Source: an uncultured Eubacteriales bacterium (GTDB taxonomy: Bacteria; Bacillota; Clostridia; Christensenellales; Aristaeellaceae). Taken from it: a DNA stretch of 41,676 nucleotides. Below, piece after piece: positions 6,570 to 14,562 of this stretch. Numbering within the stretch: position 1 is the stretch's first letter; every line of letters begins with the position of its first letter. Made by a program: the position numbers and the translations under genes. The DNA lies in the NCBI GenBank assembly GCA_900317565.1, contig ONHI01000016.1:1-41676 (forward strand), read 5' to 3'. Below the pieces are notes generated by a model. The model searched no databases. It saw only the letters and a program-made list of their open reading frames with translations, and was not told the origin of the DNA.

Positions 6570-8699
6570 TCACAGTGCCTTGATCAGACTGCCCCCGCCC
6601 AGCACGGCCACGGCGTGCAGCGCGCGGGAAGCGGCGGTGTAGAGCCTGCGGCGCTCGCCGTCGGTGAGCGCAACGTCGGGCCAGACGACGATCACGGCGT
6701 CGAACTCCATGCCCTTGGTCAGGTGGTAGCAGGCCACCACGTTGTCCCCGGCCTCGTAGTTCAGGTCGGCCTCGCCGCCGTCCAGCCGGTAGACCCGCTC
6801 CAGCTTCGTGGACAGGGAATCCGCCTGGGCCTGGCTGCGGGTGATCACCGCGATGGACTTGTGGCCCGCGGCGCGGAAGGCGTTCAGCGTGTCCTTCAGC
6901 AGCGCCTCGGAATACTGCGCCACCAGCGGGGCCTGGCCCTCCCGGCCGAAGGGCTCCAGGCGCTCGCCGCCGGGCAGTATGCGGTTGCACAGCTCGGCGA
7001 TGGGCAGCGTGGAGCGATAGCACCGGCTCAGCGGGAACAGCGGCGCGTCGGCCATGCCGAAGCACACGCCCCAGCGGGCCGGGTCGCAGGCCTCCAGCCC
7101 CGGGGTGGTGCGCTGCTTGGGATCGCCCAGCAGCGTGACCCGGGCGTTGGGATAGTATTTGTCCAGCATCGCCAGCGCGATATCGGCGTAGTCCTGGGCC
7201 TCATCCACCAGCAGGTGGTAGATCTGCTTGTCCGGCGCGGCGAAGCCCAGCCGCACGGCCAGGTAGGCCTCGGCCACGGCGTCCTCCCACCAGGTGATCC
7301 CGGTGGCCAGGTTTTCGGCGCAGGCGTCCCGCAGCGCCCTGGGCGCGGTGCGCATGGCCCGGCTGAGCAGGTCGCCCGCCTTCGGCTCCAGCATGGCGCG
7401 CAGCTGCGCGCGCACGGGCTGCAGCCGCTGGGCCACGGCCATGTTGCTCATCTGGCGCAGCTCCCGCTGGCCGTAGCGGTCAGAGAAGCTCTTTTCGTAC
7501 TGCTTGTACAGCTTCTCCTCCCAGCCCTCCAGCCGGGTCTGCAGCGTGGCGGCCATCCTTTGCAGCTTCTGGGCCGGGGTGAGCAGCGAAAGCTCGTTGC
7601 GGTACATCCGCGCCAGCTCCTCCCGGCGGATCAGCACCTGGCCGTCCAGCCGCACGTCCCGGAAATCCGGGCCGTAGGCGGCGTAATCGTCGGCAAAGCG
7701 GGACAGCAGCCCCAGAAACTCCGCGCCGCCCTTATAGCGCACCGATTCCCGGCGCAGCTCGCCCGCGTCGTCCAGCAGGGCCTCCAGCTGGCGATAGGGC
7801 TTTTCCACCTTCTTCTCCAGCACGCTCTCCACGACCTCCCGCAGCGTGCGAGCGCGGATGTTCTGCTCGCCCAGCTCCGGCAGCACGCCGGAGACGTACT
7901 CGGAAAAGGCGGTGCTGGGGGAGAGTATCATGATCTTGCTGGCGTCCAGCACGTCCCGGCGGCGGTACATCAGGTAGGCCGCCCGGTGCATGGCCACGCT
8001 GGTCTTGCCGGAGCCCGCGCCGCCCACCACGGAGACCACCCGGGCCTCCTCCTGGCGGATGGCGGCGTTCTGCTCGGCCTGTATGGTGGCCACGATCTGG
8101 CGCATGTGGCGGCTGGTGGCCCCGGAGAGTATGTCCAGCAGCAGCGCGTCGTCGATGGAAAGCTGGGTGTCCACATAGTAGATCAGCCGCCCGTTTTCCA
8201 TGCGGTACTGGCGCTTCAGCGTCAGCGTGCCGGCGATGTCGCCGGAGGGGCTGGCGTACCGGGCCGGGCCGGGCTGGGCGTCGTAATACAGGCTGCAGAC
8301 CGGGGCGCGCCAGTCGTGCACCAGCAGCTCGCCCTTCTCGTCCTTCAGGCTGTACAGCCCGATGACGATCTTCTCCGCGCCGTCCGCGCCCTCCTCGACG
8401 AAGTCCACCCGGGCGAAGAAGGGGTTCAGCAGCATCCGGCGGGAGCGCTCGGCCAGGCTGTCGGCGAACTGGCGGCGCGCCACGAAGCGGTCCACCTCGG
8501 TGGACAGCTGCTCCAGATCCTCCTCGGACAGCGCCGTGGGCTTGACCCGCAGGTCCTCCCAGGCGTCCGCCACGATGGCATGGATGGATTGCAGGTGGTC
8601 GGCGGATATGACCTGCGCCTGCTCGATCAGCGCCAGCAGCAGCTGCTGCACCCGGGCGGTGTAGGCCTGTTCCTCATGCAGTTGAGTCTTTTGATCCAT
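6570..8699 (-). CDS. HelD-like superfamily 1 (UvrD-type) helicase
   Basis: 709 aa ATPase. The N-terminal part (1-200) is a charged helical arm followed by a region (DWRAPVCSLYYDAQPG) typical of HelD. Walker A GGAGSGKTS sits near 225-234, the DEAQ box HLLVDEAQDY with Asp at 499, then LLGDPKQRTTPG, LSRCYRST, and the late motif TKGMEFDAVIVV with TAASRALHAV near the end. HelD in Firmicutes binds RNA polymerase and helps release it from stalled complexes; this role is family knowledge. Length fits the Clostridia forms (B. subtilis HelD is a little longer). GGAGG lies five bases before the ATG at 8699. It starts 36 bases after the Ig-like gene upstream and is probably co-transcribed with it. Confidence 0.9.
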   Translation of the reverse strand: MDQKTQLHEEQAYTARVQQLLLALIEQAQVISADHLQSIHAIVADAWEDLRVKPTALSEEDLEQLSTEVDRFVARRQFADSLAERSRRMLLNPFFARVDFVEEGADGAEKIVIGLYSLKDEKGELLVHDWRAPVCSLYYDAQPGPARYASPSGDIAGTLTLKRQYRMENGRLIYYVDTQLSIDDALLLDILSGATSRHMRQIVATIQAEQNAAIRQEEARVVSVVGGAGSGKTSVAMHRAAYLMYRRRDVLDASKIMILSPSTAFSEYVSGVLPELGEQNIRARTLREVVESVLEKKVEKPYRQLEALLDDAGELRRESVRYKGGAEFLGLLSRFADDYAAYGPDFRDVRLDGQVLIRREELARMYRNELSLLTPAQKLQRMAATLQTRLEGWEEKLYKQYEKSFSDRYGQRELRQMSNMAVAQRLQPVRAQLRAMLEPKAGDLLSRAMRTAPRALRDACAENLATGITWWEDAVAEAYLAVRLGFAAPDKQIYHLLVDEAQDYADIALAMLDKYYPNARVTLLGDPKQRTTPGLEACDPARWGVCFGMADAPLFPLSRCYRSTLPIAELCNRILPGGERLEPFGREGQAPLVAQYSEALLKDTLNAFRAAGHKSIAVITRSQAQADSLSTKLERVYRLDGGEADLNYEAGDNVVACYHLTKGMEFDAVIVVWPDVALTDGERRRLYTAASRALHAVAVLGGGSLIKAL

Positions 8700-8735
8700 G
8701 AAATCCTCCGCGGGCCCCGCCCGCCTGTGTTTCGG

Positions 8736-9932
8736 TCAATAGCCGGTCAGGCCGATGTCCTTCCAGCCCACGTGCGCCTGCTCCTTCAGCAGCACCTGGA
8801 AGCCGGACAGCACGGTGGCCATGCTCGCGTTGGCGAGCCTGGAGTGGGACACGGCCGAGCCCTGGGTGAACGTCCAGTCGTAGCCGCAGTTGGTGGACAG
8901 GTTTTCCACGGGCGCGGTGCCGGTGGCCGTGACCTCCAGGCTCGTGAAGCGGCCCTTGAAGTGGTATTCGGCGTAGGCGGTACCGGTGAAGCTGCCGTCG
9001 AAGGTCAGCCGCTCCTGGGAATCCGATTCCGCCTGGGTGAAGGTCCAGGTGTTCGCGCCGGGATCGTAGATGATCTGGCTGTCCGCGCCGCGGTAGTAGA
9101 TCCGCAGGCCGTTCGCCTCCGCGCTGTTGGCCATGAACCAGTTGGTGAAGCGGTTCAGGCCCGTCTCCACGTTGACGGTGCGCGAGGCCTTCTTGGTCTT
9201 GCCCTTCTTGATCTTCAGCTTCGCGGTGATGGTGGCGCTGCCGGGGCCCACGGCGGTGACGTTGCCATCCTTGTCCACCACGGCCACGCCGGTGTTGCTG
9301 GAGGACCAGCTGACGGAATACTTCTCGGTGATCTTCGATTCCTTGGGGCTGATGGTATAGCCCAGCTTCTCGCCCTCGCCGATCAGGTACGTCCCGGAGG
9401 GCTTGTTCAGCTTGATGCTGCTGGCGTAGACCTTCTTCTTCACCGTCAGCTTGCAGGTGAAGCTGTTCTTGCCCACCTTGCCGGTGATGGTGGCCTTGCC
9501 GGCCTTCTTGGCCTTCACCTTGCCCTTGGAGGACACCGTGGCCACGGCCTTGTTGGAGCTGGACCACTTGACGGTCTTGGAGGTGCCGTTCACCTTCAGC
9601 GTGGCCGTGCGGCCCGCCACCAGCGTCAGCTTGTGATTGTTGATGAACATGCCCGCCGCGCCGCCGCCGGCGCCGCCCGAGCCGGAGCCGCCGCCGGGGG
9701 TGGAGCCCTGCGTGCCGCTGCCGCCGCAGAACCGGCAGATCTCGTAGCCGCTGCCGAGGCATTTGAAACAGCTGCCGCGCACGCTGCCCGGGGCCGAGCC
9801 GCTGCCCCCGCAGTTGGTGCATTTCACCTCGCCCTTGCCGTTGCACCACACGCATTTCATCGCCGCCAGCGCTTCCGTACAGCAGGCCATGAGCATCAAC
9901 AGCGCAAGGACCAGCGCCAACTTCCTCTTCAT
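8736..9932 (-). CDS. Secreted protein with four CxxCxGxG zinc-finger repeats and Ig-like (Big_2) domains
   Basis: 398 aa. Residues 1-24 are a signal peptide (KRKLALVLALLMLMACCTEALAA); LMAC at 14-17 could be a poor lipobox, or cleavage follows ALAA. Next come four CxxCxGxG motifs at 27-34, 38-45, 55-62 and 66-73, the spacing and number seen in the central zinc domain of DnaJ. A Gly/Ser linker (74-94) leads to two Ig-like units (about 95-180 and 185-265) with the Big_2 pattern VKWSSSNKAVATVSSKGKV and VSWSSSNTGVAVVDKDGNV. The C-terminal 130 residues form a domain I do not recognise. Start chosen at 9932 (AAGGGGG eight bases upstream); the open frame extends further but crosses the promoter. Function unknown; surface binding or structure is the inference. 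Confidence 0.85.
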   Translation of the reverse strand: MKRKLALVLALLMLMACCTEALAAMKCVWCNGKGEVKCTNCGGSGSAPGSVRGSCFKCLGSGYEICRFCGGSGTQGSTPGGGSGSGGAGGGAAGMFINNHKLTLVAGRTATLKVNGTSKTVKWSSSNKAVATVSSKGKVKAKKAGKATITGKVGKNSFTCKLTVKKKVYASSIKLNKPSGTYLIGEGEKLGYTISPKESKITEKYSVSWSSSNTGVAVVDKDGNVTAVGPGSATITAKLKIKKGKTKKASRTVNVETGLNRFTNWFMANSAEANGLRIYYRGADSQIIYDPGANTWTFTQAESDSQERLTFDGSFTGTAYAEYHFKGRFTSLEVTATGTAPVENLSTNCGYDWTFTQGSAVSHSRLANASMATVLSGFQVLLKEQAHVGWKDIGLTGY

Positions 9933-9995
9933 CTGAGCATCCCCCTTCCGACTTGCAGCGCGCCCGGTATGGCCCGGCGCGCCATAAGATATTTT

Positions 9996-10004
9996 ATTAT
10001 AGCA
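9996..10004 (-). promoter_or_regulatory. Extended -10 promoter for the zinc-finger/Ig gene
   Basis: TGC-TATAAT on the minus strand, 64 bases before the ATG at 9932. The -35 region (TTTTCT) is poor. Confidence 0.6.
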
Positions 10005-10179
10005 CAATGTAATGAAAAAGAAAAGACCTTGCGATTTATTACGCGGTGAGATAAAATAAGGGGACGGGCAATAGGCATCAGGCAATAGTCAGAATGCCGG
10101 GGAACAGGGGAGACGGGGAAACGGACGCTGTGCCCCATTTGCCATTTCCCATTGGAAATTTATATAACGAGGTGTTTCC

Positions 10180-10996
10180 ATGCCCCCGAAGCAGACTCCC
10201 ATATGGCAGCGGCTGCTGCTGATCGCTACAGGCTCGGTGATCATGGCGCTGGGCATCGTCAGCTTTGTGCGCACGGCGGGGCTTTTCCCTGGCGGGTTCA
10301 CCGGGCTTTCGCTGCTGGTCCAGGAATCCTGCACGCGCTATCTGGGCTTTACGCCGCCCTATTCGCTGTTCAGCCTGTCGCTGAACTTTGTCGCGGCGGC
10401 GGTGTGCTTCCGCTACATCGGCAAGCGCTTCGCGCTGTTTTCGATGCTGGCGGTGGTTATCACCAGCGTGCTGACGGACCTGCTGCCGGCGATGCCGCTG
10501 GCGACGGACCCGCTGCTGAACAGCGTGTTCGGCGGGCTGGTGAACGGGCTGGCGATATCGATGTGCCTGCGGGCGGACGCCAGCACCGGCGGCACCGACT
10601 TCATCAGCATCTATCTGGCGGAAAAGAGCGGCAAGGACGCCTTCAACATCATACTCTGCGGCAACGTGGTGATGCTCAGCGTGGCGGGGCTGCTGTTCGG
10701 CTGGGATCGCGCGCTGTATTCGATGATCTTCCAGTTTTGCACCACCCAGGCGCTGCACACGCTGTTCCGGCGCTACCAGCACCGCACGCTGTGGATCGTC
10801 ACCGACAAGCCCGAGGAGGTCTATGCCATCATACGCGACGTCACCCACCACGGCGCGACGCTGTTTCACCGTGCTGTCCGGCGACGACATCCGCCGCGTG
10901 GTCCACGATGTCCGCGCCGCCGACCCCCATGCCTTCATCAACGCCCAGCGCACCGATTCGCTGACGGGAAGGTTTTACCGGAAGAAGCAGGATTGA
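10180..10996 (+). pseudogene. YitT-like membrane protein, broken by an internal deletion and frameshift
   Basis: The first 227 codons encode an intact YitT/DUF161 membrane part (GLFPGGFTGLSLLVQ, DASTGGTDFISIYLAEK, then the start of the DUF2179 domain, IVTDKPEEVYAIIRDVTHHG). After ATLF at about 10866 the frame turns into arginine-rich nonsense (HRAVRRRHPPRG). The true end is readable one frame over: TVLSGDDIRRVVHDVRAADP, then AFINAQRTDSLTGRFYRKKQD and a stop at 10994-10996. The roughly 15 residues that normally join these halves (a GxGAYTG-type loop) are missing. So bases were lost near 10864-10871 and the frame shifted by one. As read, translation would continue to 11043 with a wrong tail. 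An assembly error cannot be excluded. Confidence 0.82.
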
Positions 10997-11021
10997 ATTT
11001 AACAGGGGAATATGGTAAACT
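10993..11021 (+). promoter_or_regulatory. Promoter for thrH
   Basis: TTGAAT at 10993-10998, 17-base spacer, TAAACT at 11016-11021 preceded by TGG (extended -10). It overlaps the end of the broken yitT-like gene and gives a leader of about 30 bases. Confidence 0.6.
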
Positions 11022-11058
11022 ACAAAACAGCATCCACCTATGAAAGCGAGGACACACC

Positions 11059-11667
11059 ATGAGCGAACTGAACATCGTCTGCCTGGACCTGGAGGGCGTG
11101 CTGGTGCCGGAGATCTGGATCGCGTTTTCCGAGGCCAGCGGCATCCCGGAGCTGAAGCGCACCACCCGCGACGAGCCGGACTACGACAAGCTGATGCGCT
11201 GGCGGCTGGGGATACTGCGCGAGCACGGCCTGGGCCTGGAGGACATCCAGCGCACCATCCGCACCATCGACCCGCTGCCCGGGGCGAAGCGCTTCCTGGA
11301 CGAGCTGCGCGCGCGCACCCAGGCGGTCATACTCAGCGATACCTTCACCCAGTTCGCCCAGCCGCTGATGGAAAAGCTGGGCTGGCCCACGCTGCTGTGC
11401 AACGCGCTGGAGGTCGGCCCCGACGGCGCGATCGACGGTTATAAGATCCGCATCGCCCAGTCCAAGCTCAGCACCGTCAAGGCGCTGCAATCCGTGGGCT
11501 TCGATACCATCGCCTGCGGCGACAGCTACAACGACCTGGGCATGATCCGCGCCAGCAAGGCCGGCTTCCTGTTCCGCAGCACCGAAAAGATCATCGCTGA
11601 TAACCCCGACCTGAAGCACTTCACTGAGTTCGACGACCTCAGGGACGCGATCTTCGGGGCGCTGTGA
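11059..11667 (+). CDS. thrH: ThrH-type phosphoserine phosphatase / homoserine phosphotransferase (HAD family)
   Basis: 202 aa HAD-superfamily enzyme. In the family, ThrH dephosphorylates phosphoserine and can pass the phosphate to homoserine, linking serine and threonine synthesis. Visible signs: motif I CLDLEGVLVPEIW with nucleophile Asp10 and Glu12 (ThrH has DxE where most HAD phosphatases have DxD), motif II AVILSDTF, the conserved QPLMEKLGWPTLLCN block, and motif III AGD-type ACGDSYNDLGMI. Length matches known ThrH (about 205 aa). GCGAGG precedes the ATG. It is monocistronic with its own promoter. Alternative: a generic HAD phosphatase, but the match along the whole length to ThrH as I recall it is strong. 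Confidence 0.9.
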   Translation: MSELNIVCLDLEGVLVPEIWIAFSEASGIPELKRTTRDEPDYDKLMRWRLGILREHGLGLEDIQRTIRTIDPLPGAKRFLDELRARTQAVILSDTFTQFAQPLMEKLGWPTLLCNALEVGPDGAIDGYKIRIAQSKLSTVKALQSVGFDTIACGDSYNDLGMIRASKAGFLFRSTEKIIADNPDLKHFTEFDDLRDAIFGAL

Positions 11668-11675
11668 GGGATGAG

Positions 11676-11764
11676 GGATTAGGCATTAGGGGAACCAGGG
11701 ATTAGGGATTAGGGATTAGGAGAACCGAGGGAATAGGGAATAGGGAGTAGGGAGTAGGAATAGC
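11676..11764. repeat. Short tandem repeats (GGATTAG-type heptamers)
   Basis: Directly after the thrH stop the sequence runs GGGATTA and GGGAATA-like heptamers with small changes (AGGGATTAGGCATTAGG, then AGGGATTAGGGATTAGG, then GGGAATAGGGAGTAGG). The same kind of run lies after several other stop codons in the window. Confidence 0.7.
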
Positions 11765-11825
11765 TGGTAACGGGCAACAGAGGGGCGAGGCATTAGGGGC
11801 ACGAGGCACCAGGGGGAACCGTGAT

Positions 11826-11970
11826 GTAGGGGCGGCGATGCGCCGCCCGCCAAAGCCTTCCCCTTTCGGGGGTCCGAACGCCCGGGAAAATGTCCAGTGG
11901 ACATTTTCCAGTGAGGACGGGCCGGTCAGGCCCATGGGAGGTGGCCGAGCGCAGCGAGGTCGGATGAGGT
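11826..11970. repeat. Composite palindromic repeats
   Basis: No gene is visible between 11668 and 12610. This part holds GGGGCGGCGATGCGCCGCCC (a palindrome), then AAAGCCTTCCCC with GGGGGT, and a perfect AAAATGTCCAGTGGACATTTTCC-like hairpin around 11887-11910, followed by GTGGCCGAGCGCAGCGAGG. These resemble pieces found again at 24940-25050 and 28975-29190. Confidence 0.7.
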
Positions 11971-12009
11971 CGAAAACGCACGACCTTCCGCAGTTGGTCG
12001 AGCGCCCGG

Positions 12010-12111
12010 GACCGGATTGCCACGTCGGCCTGACGGCCTCCTCGCAATGACATCGTTCGATTTCTATTCCTTGCATGTCATTGCGAGGAGCGAAGCGACG
12101 CGGCAATCCGT
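12010..12111. repeat. Inverted pair of the CATTGCGAGG/GGCAATCCG element
   Basis: CCGGATTGCCACGTCGG ... CCTCCTCGCAATGACA on the left is matched in reverse by TGTCATTGCGAGGAGC ... GACGCGGCAATCCG on the right, with about 25 bases between the halves. The right half is also the first unit of the tandem array that follows. Confidence 0.8.
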
Positions 12112-12480
12112 CACCCCGCGCTGACATGCAGAGATACCGCAGCGCACGATGTCATTGCGAGGAGCGAAGCGACGTGGCAATCCGTCACCCTGCGCTGACA
12201 TGCAGAGATGCCGCAACGCACGATGTCATTGCGAGGAGCGAAGCGACGCGGCAATCCGTCACCCCGCGCTGACATGCAGAGATGCCGCAACACACGTTGT
12301 CATTGCGAGGAGCGAAGCGACGCGGCAATCCGTCACCCTGCGCTGATATGCAGAGATGCCGCAGCGCACGATGTCATTGCAAGGAGCGAAGCGACGCGGC
12401 AATCCGTCACCCTGCACTGACATGCAGAGATGCCGCAGTGCACGATGTCATTGCGAGGAGCGAAGCGACGTGGCAATCCG
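12076..12480. repeat. 74-bp tandem repeat array (five full units and a partial sixth)
   Basis: Units begin TGTCATTGCGAGGAGCGAAG at 12076, 12150, 12224, 12298, 12372 and 12446, exactly 74 bases apart; the sixth stops after GGCAATCCG. Each unit has the dispersed 38-base element followed by a conserved linker (ACCCTGCGCTGACATGCAGA then GATGCCGCA). Units differ at only a few positions. The linkers are conserved, so this is a satellite and not a CRISPR array. Open frames reading through it (SLRGAKRRGNP-type) are artefacts; 74 is not divisible by three. The rest of the gap, 12481-12600, holds AT-rich CATTTGCCATTTGTCATTCC-like repeats and no gene. Confidence 0.93.
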
Positions 12481-12610
12481 GTCTCCCAAAGGAAATACCT
12501 CCATGTGGAAAGGCCTTCGGGGACCGCAGCAGCCTCCGCTTCCATCATTTGCCATTTGTCATTCCCCATTCCCCAATTCCCCATTTGAAATTTCTCCACA
12601 GGAGGCTGCC

Positions 12611-13234
12611 ATGTCCAACTACGACAAGATGCTGGCGGGGGCGCAGGAGCTGTTCCTGACCCACGACCAGGACGGTATGATCCGGCGCTGGGCGCTGGAG
12701 CACGACGACGATTTCCTGTACATGGAATACTTCGGCCAGCGGCTGAGGATCGACCGGCGCACCGGCGCGGTGAGCCATGCCGACGCGCCGGGGCCGGGCG
12801 AATACCGCGCCGCCTCCTTTGTGAACGAGGGGATGGCGCTTTTTGACCTGCTGACCCGGGGCGACGCGCGCCCCCGGCCGGCGGGCAGCTGGACCAGCAT
12901 CAGCAGCCTGGGCGGCATCATCGGCGCGGGCCACGACCGCACCCTCAGCCACGAGGGCACCGCGGCCAAGTTCGCCGGGCGCTGCGATGCCCTCGCCCGG
13001 GCCTGCGAGCGCCTGGGCGGCGTGCCCGACGGCAAGGGGGACGTGAGCTACGACATCCCCGTGTTCCGAGATTTCCACATACTGTTCCAGTTCTGGGACG
13101 CCGACGACGAATTCCCCGCGAACATCAAGTACCTGTTCGACGCCAACGCCCTGCGGTTCATGCACTACGAGACGCTGTGGTACGTGATGGGCAGCCTGGC
13201 CGAGCGCCTGGAATTCTACGCGAACGGGACTTGA
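12611..13234 (+). CDS. DUF3786 domain protein
   Basis: 207 aa soluble protein. The C-terminal half has the DUF3786 hallmarks VSYDIPVFRDFHILFQFWDA, DDEFPANIKYLFDANALRFMH and YETLWYVMGSLAERL. The N-terminal half (1-110) fits the same family, including GAVSHADAPGPGEYRAAS and WTSISSLGGIIG. GGAGG at 12601-12605 is five bases before the ATG, so I start here; the frame is open upstream only because it reads the repeat array. The function of DUF3786 is unknown; the domain is found in anaerobes, at times next to cobalamin or corrinoid-related genes, which is memory and not shown here. It is followed after 24 bases by the broken metallophosphoesterase and may have formed an operon with it. Confidence 0.82.
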   Translation: MSNYDKMLAGAQELFLTHDQDGMIRRWALEHDDDFLYMEYFGQRLRIDRRTGAVSHADAPGPGEYRAASFVNEGMALFDLLTRGDARPRPAGSWTSISSLGGIIGAGHDRTLSHEGTAAKFAGRCDALARACERLGGVPDGKGDVSYDIPVFRDFHILFQFWDADDEFPANIKYLFDANALRFMHYETLWYVMGSLAERLEFYANGT

Positions 13235-13258
13235 AACGCTGCACCCAGGAGGCATTCC

Positions 13259-13794
13259 ATGAACCTGACCGACCTGAAGCGTAAATACAACAAGGCGCTG
13301 CGCAACGCGGCGGCGGCGCTGCTGCTGGCGCTGTTTGCCGCGGTCTATCTCGCCGACATGTTCATCTATCGGGAGCCGCTGCTGCTGGCCTTCGGGGCGG
13401 TGCTGGCGCTGGCCGTCTATCTGCTGATGCAGCGGGACGTTTGGCTCACCCAGCCCTACATCAATCGGGTGCCCAACCTGTCCGACGGCGGCCCGGACAT
13501 CGCCTACGACGAGAGCACCGGCGTCTACACGCTGACGAACCGCCGGGGCGGCGACTTCCGGGTGCTCCAGCTGACGGACATCCACCTGGGCGGCAGCTAC
13601 GCCTCCTACACCAACGACCTGAAGGCGCTGAAGGCCTGCTTCGCGCTGATCGACCACGCCCGGCCCGACCTGGTGGTGGTGACGGGGGACCTGAGCTTTC
13701 CCATCGGCCTGTCCTCCTTCTCGCTGAACAACTCCACCCCGACGGCGGCTTCGACATCGAACAGCTGCCGCTGGAGGCTGTCGCGAAGGGTTGA
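13259..13794 (+). pseudogene. Membrane-anchored metallophosphoesterase remnant with internal deletion
   Basis: The start is intact: two N-terminal membrane segments (AAAALLLALFAAVYLADMF and LLLAFGAVLALAVYLL), then metallophosphoesterase motif I LQLTDIHLGGSY and motif II VVVTGDLSFPIGLSSFSLNN. At about 13740 the sequence jumps: frame 1 runs on to nonsense (PTAASTSNSCRW), while two bases over a natural-looking C-terminus appears (DGGFDIEQLPLEAVAKG, stop 13792-13794). The GNHD motif, the two later histidine motifs and the rest of the catalytic domain are missing, so several hundred bases are gone. The enzyme cannot be active. A terminator hairpin follows at the place expected for the original gene, which supports this as its true end. 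Confidence 0.85.
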
Positions 13795-13803
13795 ACATGA
13801 AGC

Positions 13804-13837
13804 GCGAGAGCCGCGGGTCTGGTCCCGCGGCTCTCGC
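13804..13837. terminator. Terminator between convergent genes
   Basis: A 14-bp stem (GCGAGAGCCGCGGG with its complement) and a 6-base loop lie between the phosphoesterase remnant and the flavin reductase gene on the opposite strand. CTTT follows on the plus strand. Confidence 0.8.
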
Positions 13838-13851
13838 CTTTGGCATATCGT

Positions 13852-14436
13852 TTACTTCTTCATCAGCCCCGCGCCGGCGCTCCAGGCCTTGCCGACCTGC
13901 GCGCCGGTGGCGTAATAGCCGTTCTGGAACTGGTCGAACATCAGCGCGTGCAGCTTGGCGGGGTCGACCTTGCCCTTCTCGGACAGCACGGCCTCCTCGG
14001 CCTTGACGTTGACGATCTTGCCCACGATGCCGTCCACGTGCTCGGTGTGCAGGAACTCCAGCAGCTCACACTCCATGACCACCGGGAACTCCTCGATGAT
14101 CGGCGCGTGGACCACGTCGCTCTTCACGGCGTGATAGCCGGTGCGCTCGAACTTGTCGTCGATCTTGTTGCCCGAGGCGATGCCGAAGAAGTCGGCCACG
14201 TCCATGTGGGCCTCGTCGGCCAGCGCCACGGTGAAGGCCTTGCTGGCCTTGATGTTCAGCCAGGTGCGCTTGCCCGCGCCGATGAACAGTATGATCTTGT
14301 CCTCGTCGCAGATCTGGCCCCAGGCGACGTTCATCACGTTCACCTTTTCGTTTTCGTCGTAGGCCGCCACCATCAGCACCGGCATGGGATAGACCGCCGG
14401 CACCACACCCAGATTCTTCTTCATATTCGCTTTCAT
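13852..14436 (-). CDS. Flavin reductase-like FMN-binding protein
   Basis: 194 aa protein of the flavin reductase (FMN-binding split barrel) family. Features: YPMPVLMVAAYDENEKVNVM, NVAWGQICDEDKIILFIGAG near residue 40, AFTVALADEAHMDVADFFG in the middle and an HTEHVDGIVGKIVNVKAEE segment. Members bind FMN and use NAD(P)H or reduced partners; the substrate here is unknown. Two starts are possible, ATG 14436 (AGGAAAGG just upstream) and ATG 14424; I take the first. It has its own promoter divergent from the DUF3791 module and a shared terminator at its end. Confidence 0.88.
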   Translation of the reverse strand: MKANMKKNLGVVPAVYPMPVLMVAAYDENEKVNVMNVAWGQICDEDKIILFIGAGKRTWLNIKASKAFTVALADEAHMDVADFFGIASGNKIDDKFERTGYHAVKSDVVHAPIIEEFPVVMECELLEFLHTEHVDGIVGKIVNVKAEEAVLSEKGKVDPAKLHALMFDQFQNGYYATGAQVGKAWSAGAGLMKK

Positions 14437-14471
14437 CCTTTCCTGTGATTGGCCACGCGGGCCCTGTCTCT

Positions 14472-14499
14472 ATCATAGCAGTTATTTGCCAAAAATCAA
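14472..14499 (-). promoter_or_regulatory. Promoter for the flavin reductase gene
   Basis: On the minus strand TTGATT, a 16-base spacer and TATGAT preceded by TGC. Its -35 end lies only 14 bases from the -35 of the divergent promoter at 14514. Confidence 0.65.
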
Positions 14500-14513
14500 G
14501 GGCTGGGTTCTTA

Positions 14514-14542
14514 TTTACTTGCGATTCGGTCTATGCTATAAT
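14514..14542 (+). promoter_or_regulatory. Promoter of the DUF3791-DUF3990 module
   Basis: TTTACT, a 17-base spacer and TATAAT preceded by TGC. The start should fall near 14549, two bases before the GGAGG at 14551, giving a leader of only about 14 bases. Confidence 0.7.
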
Positions 14543-14562
14543 AGGCATGTGGAGGTATGCGC

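Noticed and set aside
6558-10049. 1163-codon open frame on the plus strand
   Set aside because: It is antisense to the helicase and zinc-finger/Ig genes, both of which have clear motifs and ribosome sites.
10855-10996. Programmed frameshift in the yitT-like gene
   Set aside because: No slippery heptamer is seen and about 15 conserved residues are missing, so a deletion explains it better.
12076-12480. CRISPR array
   Set aside because: The period is regular, but the parts between the repeated cores are themselves conserved and no cas gene is near; it is a tandem satellite.
12075-12660. Small ORFs reading SLRGAKRRGNP / CHCEERSDAAIR
   Set aside because: They are translations of the intergenic repeat in all frames; the 74-base period is not divisible by three and there are no ribosome sites.
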